A DNA stretch of 64,000 nucleotides, from positions 3,782,001-3,846,000 of the forward strand of contig OZ014416.1 in the NCBI GenBank assembly GCA_963965975.1, in the 5' to 3' direction. The notes beneath the pieces are model-generated. The model was not told where the DNA came from and did not search any database. It saw only the letters and a list, made by a program, of their open reading frames with translations. Positions within the stretch are counted from its first letter, which is position 1. The number at the start of each line of letters is the position of its first letter. Source of the DNA: Xestospongia bergquistia (lineage: Eukaryota; Porifera; Demospongiae; Haplosclerida; Petrosiidae). This document shows, piece after piece, positions 1 through 10,836 of this stretch. Position numbers and translations under genes: made by a program.

Positions 1-3000
1 AGTAAGTTAGTTTGCATTAACGCTATAAAGTCTTTAAGTTAAAGACTTTAGAAAGTTTAGACTATTGAGAGAAGTTTATAAAGTAAACTGCTCAGTCTAA
101 AGGACTTTATGGCACTAACTAAGTAAACAGCTATTAACAGTTTAGTAAGTTAGTTTGCATTAACGCTCTAAAGTCATGAAGATAAAGACTTTAGAAGGTT
201 TAGACTATTGAGAGAAGTTTATAAAGTAAACTGCTCAGTCTAAAGGACTTTATGGCACTAACTAAATAAACAGCTATTAACCATTTAGCAAGTTTGTTTG
301 CGTTAATGCTCTAAAGTCTTTAATTTAAAGTGTTTAGAAGGTTTAGACTATATAAAGAAGTTTATAAAGTAAACTGCTCAGTCTAAAGGACTTTAGGGCA
401 CTAACTAAATAAACAGCTATTAACAGTTTAGTAAGTTAGTTTGCATTAACGCTCTAAAGTCTGTAAGTTAAAGACTTTAGTAGGTTTAGACTATTGACAG
501 AAGTTGATAAAGTAAACTGCTCAGTCTAAAGGACTTTATGGCAGTAACTAAGTAAACAGCTATTAACAGTTTAGTAAGTTAGTTTGCATTAACGCTCTAA
601 AGTCTTTAAATTGATGACTTTAGAAGGTTTAGACTATATAAAGAAGTTTATAAAGTAAACTGCTCAGTCTAAAGGACTTTATGGCACTAACTAAATAAAC
701 AGCTTTTAACAGTTTAGTAAGTTAGTTTGCGTTAACGCTCTAAAGTCTTTAAGTTAAAGACTTTAGTAGGTTTAGACTATTGAGAGAAGTTTATAAAGTA
801 AACTGCTCAGTCTAAAGGACTTTCTGGCACTAACTAAATAAACAGCTATTAACAGTTTAGTAAGTTAGTTTGCATTAACGCTCTAAAGTCTTTAGGTTAA
901 AGACTTTAGAAGGTTTAGACTATTGAGAGAAGTTTATAAAGTAAACTGCTCAGTCTAAAGGACTTTATGGCACTAACTAAATAAACAGCTATTAACATTT
1001 TAGTAAGTTATTTTGCATTAACACACTAAAGTCTTTAAGTTAAAGACTTTAGAAGGTTTAGACTGTTGAGTGAATTTTATAAAGTAAACTGCTCAGTATA
1101 AAGGTCTTTATGGCACTAACTAAGTAGACAGCTGTTAAAAGTTTAGTAAGTTAGTTTGCATTAACACTCTAAAGTCTTTAAGTTAAAGACTTTAGAAGGT
1201 TTAGACAATTGAGTGAAGATTATAAAGTAAACTGCTAAGTCTAAAGGACTTTATGGCATAACTAAATAAGCTTCTATTAACAGTTTAGTAAGTTAGTTTG
1301 TATTAACACTCTGAAGTCTTTAAGTTAAGACTTTAGAAGGTTTAGACTATTGAGTTAAGTGTATGAAGTAAGGTGCTCAGTTTAAAGGACTTAATGGGAC
1401 TAACTAGAGAAACTGCTACTAACAGTTTCGTAAGTTTGTTTGCATTAACACTCTAAAGTCTTTAAGTTAAAGAGTTTAGAAGGTTTACACTATTTATTGA
1501 TGTTGATAGAGTAAACTGCACAGTCTAAGGGACTTTATGGCACTAATTAAATAAACAGCTATAAACAGTTTAGTAAGTTTTTTTGCATTAACGCTCTGAA
1601 GATTTAAATTAAAGACTTTAGAAGGTTTAGACTATTGAGTGAATTTTACAAAGTACACACTCAATCTAAAGAATTTAATGGGACTAAGTAAGTACACTGC
1701 TATTAACAGTTTAGAAAATTTGTTTGCATTAACGCTCTAAAGTCTTTAAGTTAAAGACTTTAGAAAGTTTAGACTATTGAGTGAATTTTATAAAGTAAAC
1801 TGCTCAGTCTGAAGGACTTAATGGGACTAACTAAACAAACTGCTACTAACAGTTTAGTAAGTGTTTTTGCATTAACGCTCTAAAGTCTTTAAGTTAAACA
1901 CTTTATAAGGTTTTGGCTATTGACTGAAGTTTATAAAGTAAAATGTTCACTATAAAGGTCTTGATGGCACTAACTAAATAAACAGCTATTAACAGTTTAG
2001 TAAGTTGGTTTGCATTAATGCTCTAAAGTCTTTAAGTTAAAGACTTTAGAAGGTTTAGACTATTGAGTGAAGTTTATAAAGTAAACTGCTCGGTATAAAG
2101 GTCTTTATGGCACTAACTAAACAAACAGCTATTAAATTTTTGGCAAGTTTGTTTGCATTAACGGTCTAAAGTCTTTAAGTTAAAGACTTTAGAAGGTTTA
2201 GACTATTGAGTGAAGTTTATAAAGAAAACTGCTCAGTCTAAAGGACTTAATGGGACTAACTAAATAAACTGCTACTAACATTTTAGTAAGTTTGTTTGCA
2301 TTAATGCTCTAAAGTGTTTAAGTTAAAGACGTAAAAAGGTTTAGACTATTGAGAGAAGTTTCTAAAGTAAACTGCTGAGTATAAAGGTCTTTATAGCACT
2401 AACTAAATAAACAGCTATTAAATGTTTAGTAAGTTTTTTGCATTAACGCTTTAAAGTCTTTAAGTTGAAGACTTTAGGAGTTTTAGACTTTTGAGTGAAG
2501 TTTATAAAAAAAACTGCTCAGTCTAAAGGACTTAATGTGACTAACTAAACAAACTGCTACTAACAGTTTAGTAAGTTGGTTTACATTAACTGTCGAAAGT
2601 CTTTAATTGAAAGACTTTAAAGGTTTAGACTATTGAGTGAATTTTATAAAGTAATTTGCTAAGTCTAACGGACTTAGTGCAACTAACTAAATAACCTGCA
2701 ATTAACAGTTTAGTAAGGTTGCTTGCATTAAGTGTCTAAAGTCTTTAATTTAAAGACTTTAGAAGGTTTAGACTATTGAGTGAATTTTATGAAGTAAGTT
2801 GCTCCGTCAAAAGGACTAATAGGACTATCTCATCAAGCTGCTACTAACAGTTTAGTAAGTTGTTTTGCATTAACGCTCTAAAGTCTTTAATTTAAAGAGT
2901 TTAGAAGGTTTAGACTATTGAGGGAATTTTATAAAGTAAACTGTTCAGTCTTAAGGACTTAATGGCACTAAATAAATAAACTGCAATGAACAGTTTAGTA

Positions 3001-3389
3001 AATTGGTTTGCATTAACGCTCTAAAGCCTTTAATTTAAAGACCTTAGAAGGTGTAGACTATTGAGTGAAGTTTATAAAGTAAACTGCTAGGTCTAATGGT
3101 GTTAATGGGACTAACTCAACAAGCTGCTACTAACAGTTCAGTAAGTTGGTTTGTATTAACGCTTTAAAGTCTTTAATTTAAAGACTTTAGAATGTTTACA
3201 CTATTGAGTGAAGTTTATAAAGTAAACTGCTCAGTCCATAGGACTTAATGGGACTAACTAAATAATCTGCAATTAACAGTTTAGTAAGTTTGTGTGCATT
3301 AACTCTCTAAAGTCTTTAATTTAAAACTTTATAAGGTTTAGACTATTGAGTGAAATTTATAAAGTAAACTGCTCAGTCTAAAGGACTTA
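1..3389 (+). repeat. 143-bp satellite array, first block
   Basis: Head-to-tail tandem repeat of about 24 units. Units begin (AGTAAGTTAG...) at 1, 144, 287, 430 and 573, giving an exact 143-bp period. Each unit carries a near-perfect palindrome made of CTAAAGTCTTTAA, one spacer base and TTAAAGACTTTAG, plus further inverted CTAAAG/CTTTAG elements. Units at the left are very similar; from about 1.3 kb rightwards they diverge, which suggests more recent homogenisation on the left. No open frame is conserved. The array continues on the far side of the pogo-like insertion in the same phase. Confidence 0.95.
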
Positions 3390-3411
3390 GAGTCGAAAAT
3401 CAATGGACGGA
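3388..3411 (+). repeat. Left TA duplication and terminal inverted repeat of the pogo-like element
   Basis: TA at 3388-3389 followed by GAGTCGAAAATCAATGGACG. It pairs with the right end (8106-8129) at 15 of 22 positions, the conserved blocks being GAG, CG, TCAATG and CGGA. Confidence 0.8.
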
Positions 3412-4685
3412 AAAAATCTATTTTCAGACACTTTTTCTTCTAAAAATTTGAAGATAGCTTATTGCTTCCATACAATGTGGCTCTTTGTTATGCTCAATGA
3501 ATAGACTTTCCTTGCACAGTTTCCTAACTAAACTCCGTGTTGTGAACGAGCTCCGTTTTTGGTGCTTTTACAGACTTGAATGTATTCGCGGGGAACGTGG
3601 TATGATTTGGCGGAGAACACAACCTTAAGTCTAAACGTTAGCTAGGAGTTTTCTGTCAGTTTCTGAGTCTTTCTCTTTCTATCAACTAAATCTACCTCAA
3701 CTTAAACCTTAGGCAGGACTCTCTTGTATTAACTATCGTGGAAAGAATCAAACATGGTAATTTGTGATAATGTATAGATGTCAATGTGGAAGACTTGATG
3801 GCTTGAGCTATGTGTTTGTAATACCTTAGTCAACCCTGGCCATTTTAGTGATTAGTAAATATGTCTGTAATAACAGAGTCAGTTCACTTTTTAATAATAA
3901 GAGTGTTGTACTAGGGCTTAATAGCTGCTTGACTTTATGACTAACTTTACTGTAAGTAGGTAAACATGTGATAGATATTTGGTTTATAATAATCTGAGTG
4001 AAATAAATTTTTAAATGATAATCAATTAACTATATGACAATATTATTGTTTTTAATACCTTTGAGAAAAAAAGATAAAGTCATCACATAAACTAAAATAT
4101 GTCATAGACCATTTATTATACTATAGGTATGATGTCATAGTCACAAAAATAGGAGGAAGGGTAGGCAGATAACATGTTAAAGTCACTAGTCATTATTTTG
4201 ATAGAGAAATGAGTTCTAATGAGTTGCTTATTCAAAATTCATGATATGATCAAAGGCTCTAAATAATTGCAGTATATAGTTATATCACATGTAGTCATTG
4301 GTGAAATGTATAGTCTTTGTTATGAAGTAGAGAAGAGATGTATACCTTCAAGCATACTAGTAGACATATCTGCCTTACTTATTTGTTGACATCTGGGCTT
4401 ATTAAAACTTCAGAATGCAATAGTCCACTACAATGAGCTAGAGTCTTTCTATGTTTTATACATAACTAGGAGTCTCTCTACAAAGCTATGACAATTAGTA
4501 TAAGATTGTGAAAAACCTTTGTACAAATGACTTATTGCAAACCATAAAGTTTATGTGTTAATTGGGTGCTGAGACAATTAATTGTTTGAAAACATGCAAG
4601 TCCTTTTTTAAGTGCCTCTGACATGACTCTATTTTTCTTTGTTTATATATGATTTATTATGTTATAGTTACATCTTCTTTAATAG

Positions 4686-6564
4686 CCTAGGTTATCCTCT
4701 GGAGGAAAAAAGCCAAGGAATAGGCACTACAAGCGGTGGAGTGAGACCCAGTTACGTATAGCAGCAAAGGACGTGGCTAAAGGACGATTTACTCTTAGAA
4801 AAGCTGCTGAAATGTATAATGTGCCAAAGTCAAGATTATGGGACAGAGTGTCTGGTAATGTCTCTTTTGGTGCTCACAGTGGACCCCCTCGATACTTAAA
4901 TGACATTGAAGAAGAAGAACTAGTAACATTTTTGGTAGGTTCAGCTAAAATTGGCTTCGCTCGGACAAAGGAACAAGTTCTTTGTATTGTTAGAGCAGCA
5001 CTAGCAAAGAAACGTCAATGTGAAGTTGAAGATGTCAATGTCATTACTGGTTGGTGGGGCTCATTTGTGAAGCGGCATCCAAAACTACGATTAAGATATG
5101 GATCCAAATTAGCATATCGTAGAGCTATTGCAGCTAACCCAGATGTCATAAATCGATATTTTGACTTGCTTGAAGAAACATTGAAGTCTAATAATTTGCT
5201 TGAATGACCAATGCTGATTTTTAACTGTGATGAGAGCGGGTTCCCATTGGAACATAAACCTGGCAAAATAATTGGAGTACAAGGTCAGAGAGATATTTCC
5301 TGTATTACTAGTGGTGATAAAGCCCAAATTACTGTTTTGTCAGCATGCAGTGCTTCTGGTTACCTTTTGCCTCCGATGATAATTTTTGATCGGAAAAAAC
5401 TTAAGCCCAATTTTACAAAAGGAGAAATCTCAGGTACTGCATAAGGGGTGTCTAAAAATGGATGGATAGATTCCGAATTGTTTCAGGAATGGTTTACTAA
5501 TCACTTCTTACTTCACATCCCTCCACAGCGACCCATCTTGTTACTCCTGGATGGACATTCTTCACATTACCAACCTCAATTGATCAGGACAGCTGCTGCA
5601 AATCAGATCATCTTATTTTGCTTGCCACCTCATACAACTCATTTGTGTCAACCATTGGACAGGTCATGTTTTAGCCCCTTAAAAAAGGCATACAATAATG
5701 AGTGTCATCTCTACATGTCCTGTAATCCTGGGAAAGCTGTTAATAGATTTAATTTCACCGAAACGTTTAGTCGAGCCTGGACAAAGGCGATGACACCAGC
5801 TAATATTGTTGCTGGGTTTAGATCCACTGGTATATACCCCCTCAACCGGTATGCAGTATTACGTTACTTGCAACTTGAGGAGGATGGGAAAATAGATATG
5901 ATAACCTCCAAGATGAGACTGTTTCTTCCTCTGTATAGCCCAGCTAAATCTCATCCTCATACCTGTATTACTTCCGATAGTGAAAGCATTGATTATTATG
6001 AGAAAGACACTTGTAGTGAAGACAGTACCTGTGGTTACTATGGTAACTTTTCTGAAGACGAAGATTACATTACAAAAGTTCAGCCATCTACTCTTCATGA
6101 TTTTCTTACTTTACCTCAGCTACCAAGTAATGAGAAAAAGACAAACCACAGTGCTCGTGTTTTAACAAGTTCTGAAAATCTTCAGTTGATAAGAGAAAAA
6201 GAAATGAAGAAAGCAGATTAATTAAAAGCAAAGATCTTAGAAAGCAACAGCGAGAAAAGAAGGCAATGGAACGAGAACAGAAAAAGAAAAGGTAGAGGAG
6301 AGAAAGCTTAAAAGAGCAGTTGAAAAAGCCGAGAAAGAGAGACAAAAGAAAGAAAAAAAACAAAGTGAACAGAGTACATCAAAATTTGATTTTACAGAAG
6401 AAAGCACAGTCGGTTTTCTAGGAAGTATGAGAATGGTTATGATCTACCTGACATCAGATATGAAAAATGGAAAAAAATATTTCATCCTGAAGAATTATCT
6501 TTAGATGCTACAGCATGTAAATCCAGTGATGGAGACATCAGTCTCAGTGAAGTAGATGAGAATA
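4686..6564 (+). pseudogene. pogo/jerky-like DDE transposase, main exon, broken
   Basis: Cut-and-paste transposase of the CENP-B/jerky/Tigger family. The frame opens at 4686 after an AG, with no ATG, so an upstream exon is likely. An N-terminal HTH_psq-type segment (motif KGRFTLRKAAEMYNVPKSRL near 4776) is followed by a CENP-B-type region and then the catalytic DDE_1 domain. The three acids are visible in FNCDESGFPL (about 5214), LLLLDGHSSH (about 5541) and LCQPLDRSCF (about 5646). The reading frame is interrupted by an in-frame TGA at 5205-5207 and TAA at 5442-5444, with no frameshift up to 6221. A Lys/Glu-rich coil (about 6215-6390) then crosses three frames, probably through indels in A-runs, and returns to the original frame around 6417. 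The exon ends at a GTAAGT donor after 6564. Not functional as read, unless the stops are assembly errors. Confidence 0.88.
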
Positions 6565-6717
6565 GTAAGTGATACAGCCTGAGGTTAATTATACTTTGAA
6601 TTTATGGCTTGCTATTTAGAAAGTGCACTAGAACAGTCACCCAAAGTTCTCAAATTTCCAGTATGTGTAATGTATATATATATTTTAGTATTTTTGAGTT
6701 AATTATCCTTGTTACAG

Positions 6718-7302
6718 GGAGGAAGAGATGTACCAGAAGTACTAGCAAGAGAAGTGAAGAAGAGATAGGACTCTATGAATATGACAAGAATGGACTCAGT
6801 GATAATGGTATGTGACATTATATTATAATTAACCCTTTAATAGTGGCTTGCCATTTTAGAAACTACACTAGAGCAGTCAAAGACATTACCTAAAAATTCT
6901 CAAATTTCCAGTATGTGTAATGTATATATATTGAAGTATTTTAAAGTTAATTATCCTTGTTACAGGGAGGAAGAGATGTACCAGAAATACTAGCAAGAGA
7001 AGTGAAGAAGAGATAGGACTCAACGAATATGACAAGAATGGACTCAGTGATAATGGTATGTGCATTATGTTATAATTAACCCTTTAATAGTGGCTTGCCA
7101 TGTTAGAAACTACACTAGAGCAGTCAAAGACATTACCTAAAAATTCTCAAATTTCCAGTATGTGTAATGTATATATATTGAAGTATTTTAAAGTTAATTA
7201 TCCTTGTTACAGGGAGGAAGAGATGTACCAAAAGTACTAGCAAGAGAAGTTAAAAAAAGATAAGACTCAGTGAATATGACAAGAATGGACTCAGTGATAA
7301 TG
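6718..7302 (+). repeat. Triplicated 90-nt symmetric exon with its introns
   Basis: Three exon copies at 6718-6807, 6966-7055 and 7213-7302, each exactly 90 nt, preceded by TTGTTACAG and followed by GTATGTG, with repeat periods of 248 and 247 bp. Each starts with 2 nt and ends with 1 nt of a codon, the same phase as the end of the transposase exon and the start of the PHD exon, so any number of copies can be included without changing frame. The encoded segment is basic, then acidic (RKRCTRSTSKRSEEEIGLYE and onwards). Copy 3 has gained an in-frame stop (AGT TAA). This is an intragenic exon triplication. Confidence 0.85.
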
Positions 7303-7443
7303 GTATGTGACATTATACTATAATTAACCCTTTAATAGTGGCTTGCCATTTTAGAAACTACACTAGAGCAGTCAAAGAATAACCTGACAACCAGTATGAA
7401 AATATTCACAATATAATAATACAATTCATGTATTTCATTACAG

Positions 7444-7598
7444 AAAAACTATCAGCATGTTCTAATAATTTATGTTTTCACACTAAAGCGACTAATTGGG
7501 TGGAATGTGAAAAATGTTTCCAGTGGTACCACATGGTATGTGTTGGGATCAAGAAAGAAAAATCTCTAAATTTTGTTTGTTTTATGTGTGACATATAA
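7444..7598 (+). CDS. C-terminal PHD-finger exon of the pogo-like transposase gene
   Basis: After a CATTACAG acceptor the frame is open to TAA at 7596-7598. The peptide has a full C4HC3 zinc pattern: C-x4-C in ACSNNLC, C-x2-C in ECEKC, H-x2-C in YHMVC and C-x2-C in VCFMC, with the Trp before the last pair replaced by a Phe/Val context. This fits a PHD finger, a reader of histone H3 tails. Phase matches the triplicated exon, so it is the last exon of the same gene. A chromatin-reading tail could bias insertion or expression; that is inference. The exon itself is undamaged, unlike the catalytic part. Confidence 0.82.
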
Positions 7599-8105
7599 TA
7601 ATTAACTACTAGACTTTTTGTAGTAAAATTATTTTTTCATGCACAGTGAATTTGAATAATTAATAAACAGTATTTGTGATTGTCAAATTTGAGTTAATAA
7701 ATATCAAGAACTTATCACCTACTTTAGAAAAGAACTTCTCTTAAATGTCCGTTTATTCGTCCATGAGTTCATGTTTTCATAGAGATGTATATTTAGAACT
7801 GTACGTAGAAATTTCTCCAAATTTTGACAGTTAATTCTTTACATATTATATACTGTTCAAAAGCAGAGATAACGTTCAAGCTATAATTGTTATCAAGATA
7901 TGGTCATCGTTCAAATCTACATAAGAATGTCCGTTTTATCATGATCTCAAGTGTACAGGATATATGCTTGTAAATTGTGCAAAAAGATTTCTTTTTCAGT
8001 ATATTCTTTGCAATAACTATATGATGGATTGGGGCACTCGAAGCTGGTGTCGAAAGTCAGCTTCGAATGCTCTGTTTATTTAAAAACAGTAAAAACACCA
8101 GAGTG

Positions 8106-8129
8106 TCCGATCATTGAGCCACGCCTCTA
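8106..8129 (-). repeat. Right terminal inverted repeat and TA duplication of the pogo-like element
   Basis: Read on the minus strand the end is GAGGCGTGGCTCAATGATCG, similar to the left end, and it is followed on the plus strand by TA (8128-8129) and then uninterrupted satellite. Confidence 0.8.
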
Positions 8130-8656
8130 ATGGGACTAACTAAATAAACTGCAATTAACAGTTTAGTAAGTTGGTTTGCATTAATGCTCTAAAGTCTTTA
8201 AGTTGAAGACTTTAGAAGGTTTAGACTATTGAGTGAAGTTTATAAAGTAAACTGCACAGTCTAAAGGACTTAATGTGACTAACTAAATAAAGTGCAATTT
8301 ACAGTTTAGTAAGTTGGTTTGCTTTAACGCTTTAAAGTCTTTACTTTTAAGACATTAGAAGGTTTAGACTATTGCGTGAAGATTATAAAGTAAATTGTTC
8401 AGTCTAAAGGACTTAATGGGACTAACTAAAGAAACTGCTATTAACAGTTTAGTAAGTTGGTTTGCATTAAGGGTCTAAAGTCTTTAATTTAAAGACTTTA
8501 GAAGGTTTAGACTATTGAGTGAAGTTTATAAAGTAAACTGCTCAGTCTAAAAGAGTTAACGTTACTAACTAAATAAACTGCAATTAACATTTTAGTAAGT
8601 TGGTTTGAATTAACGCTCTAAAGTCTTTAATTTAAAGACTTTAGAAGGTTTAGACT
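8128..8656 (+). repeat. 143-bp satellite, continuation after the insertion
   Basis: Same unit and same orientation as 1-3389, in phase across the transposon, for nearly four units up to an abrupt orientation switch at about 8656. Confidence 0.92.
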
Positions 8657-10300
8657 GTTAATGCAAACAAAGTTAATAAGCTGTTAATGGCAGTTTATTT
8701 ACTTAGTCCCTTTAAGTCCCTTAGTCTCAGCAGTTTATTTTATAAACTAAACTCAATAGTCTAAACCTTCTAAAGTTTTTAAATTAAAGACTTTAGTGCT
8801 TAAATACAAACCAACTTAATAAACCGCTAATTGATGTTTATTTAGTTAGTCCCTTTAAGTCCTTTAGTCTGAGCAGTTTCCTTTTTAAAGTACACCCAAT
8901 AGTCTAAACCTTCTAAAGTCTTTAAATTAAAGACTTTAAAGCGTTAATGCAAACAAACTTAATAAACTGTTAATGGTAGTTTATTTAGTTAGTCGTTTTA
9001 AGGCCTTTAGTCTCAGCAGTTTATTTTATAACCTTAAGTCAATAGTCTAAACTTCTAAAGTATTTAAATTAAAGACATTAGAGCGTTATTGGAAACAAAC
9101 TTGATAAAATGTTAATTCCAGTTTATTTAGTTAGTCCCTTTAAGTCTTTTATTTTGAGCAGTTTACTTTATAAAATTCACTCAATAATCTAAACCTTCTA
9201 AAGTCTTTAAATTAAAGACTTTAGAGCATTAATGCAAACAAACTTAATAAACTGTTAATGGCAGTTTATTTAGTTAGTCGGTTTAAGTCCTTTAGTCTTT
9301 GCAGTTTACTTAATAAACTGAAATCAATAGCCTAACCCTCTTAAAGTCTTTAAATTAAAGACCTCAATGTTTTAATACACACCAACTTAGTAAACAATTA
9401 ATTGCAGCTTATTTGGTTGGTCCCTTTAACTCCTTTAGTCTGAACAGATTACTTTAGAAAGTTCACTCAATAGTCTAAACCTTCTAAAGTCTTTAAATTA
9501 AAGACTTTAGAGCATTAATGCAAACAAACTCGACAAACTGTTAATGGCAGTTTACTTAGTTAGTCCCTTTAAGTCCTTCAGTCTGAGCAGTTTACTTTTT
9601 AAAATTTACTCAACAGTCTAAACCTTCTAAAGTCTTTAATTTAAAGATTTAAAATTGTTATTGCAAACAAACTTAATAAACTGTTAATGGCAGTTTACTT
9701 AGTTAGTCCCTTTAAGTCCTTTAGTCTGAGCAGTTTACTATTTGAAATTTACTCAACAGTCTAAGCCTTCTGAAGTCTTTAAATTAAAGACTTGGACTGT
9801 TAATGCAAACAAAGTTAATAAGCTGTTAATGGCAGTTTATTTACTTAGTCCCTTTAAGTCCCTTAGTCTCAGCAGTTTATTTTATAAACTAAACTCAATA
9901 GTCTAAACCTTCTAAAGTCTTTAAAATAAAGACTTTAGAGCATTAATGCGAAGAAACTAAATATATTGTTAATGGCAGTTTATTTATTTAGTCCCTTTAA
10001 GTCCTTTAGTCCTAGCAATTTACTTTATAAAGTTAACTCAATAAAATGCAAAGTGCTTAGACTAAAGGACTTAAAGAAACTAACTAAATGAACAGCAGTG
10101 AACATTTTTTAATTAAACTGCCTAGGTTAAAGGACTCAGAGAGTATAACTCAATAAACTGCAATTGACAGTTTATTAAGTTCATTTCCATTAAATCTTGA
10201 AACTCTTTAATTTAAAGGATTGTTAGGGTTTACAGTATTTTGGTAAACTTAACAATGCGAACTACTTACAATAATGGGTTTATACTTACCACTGCAAACT
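8657..10300 (-). repeat. 143-bp satellite in inverted orientation
   Basis: From GTTAATGCAAACAAAG at 8657 the units read as the reverse complement of the preceding block. About ten units are recognisable; they degrade after about 10020 and fade out near 10300. A stretch of about 120 bp starting at 8656 recurs essentially unchanged about 1142 bp later (about 9798), i.e. eight units on, which indicates a higher-order repeat. Confidence 0.9.
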
Positions 10301-10662
10301 ATTTGCAATAAAGGCTTAAAGACATTTAGTCTATCAACTGGAATAGAGTCTTCTATTGCTAAAATGTATATTTTAATGTGTATATTTTTTGTGGAAATTG
10401 CAGTTTTTTAAAAACTTTTTTCTATGTTTTTGGTGCCAAAATATACAAGTCCTAATTTTTTTTGTGCCAAAAATATGTGTTTTAACCCTTGTTTAAAACT
10501 TTTTTGGCAGCAAAATGTGTCAGTTGTCACAGCCTCTTTAAAAAGCATTTTAGTGCGAAAATTGCACATGTTTTAAATCCTTTTGCTAATTTTTTTAGGT
10601 GCCCAAAATGCCGATATTTGAAAACCCATTTCGCTAAAAAAAGGAACAGGTATTTATGTGAA
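10301..10662. other. AT-rich unassigned sequence
   Basis: Contains recurring TTTTTGGTGCCAAAA-like phrases that resemble 15.88-16.4 kb and 16.9-17.1 kb. No gene seen. The short open frame here encodes low-complexity sequence and is unlikely to be real. Confidence 0.4.
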
Positions 10663-10836
10663 CCCTTTAACGGGTGGTTGCGTAATTATGAGCAGGCGGA
10701 TGCAATTATTGAGTAGGTGGAATCGCAATTTTGCACAGTAACTATTACCGAGGCACCTGGACTGTTTTTCGAAAGCAAGAACGTGAATATGATTGCAATC
10801 ACTGGTTTGTAAAGCTATCAACATGGCTAAAGCGTC

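Larger units (their letters stand above)
3390..8127 (+). mobile_element. Complete pogo/Tigger-like DNA transposon inserted in the satellite
   Basis: The satellite reads ...GGACT-TA at 3388-3389 and resumes as TA-ATGGGACTAAC at 8128-8129. The intact unit has GGACTTAATGGGACTAAC, so the inserted 4738 bp are flanked by a TA duplication, the hallmark of the Tc1/mariner/pogo superfamily. The ends form imperfect terminal inverted repeats matching at 15 of the outer 22 positions. Inside are a transposase with an N-terminal psq-type helix-turn-helix and a DDE domain, three copies of a small exon, and a PHD-finger exon. Positions 3412-4685 and 7599-8105 contain nothing else I can identify; AATAAA-like polyadenylation signals lie soon after 7600. 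Confidence 0.9.

Noticed and set aside
1-3389. CRISPR-like regular repeats
   Set aside because: The 143-bp unit is a continuous satellite without unique spacers, in a eukaryotic context.
5859-6363. Minus-strand frames opposite the pogo transposase
   Set aside because: Shadows of the plus-strand transposase and its Lys/Glu-rich coil.
10489-10716. 75-codon frame before piggyBac copy A
   Set aside because: Low-complexity AT-rich sequence that runs across the transposon end; no motif.
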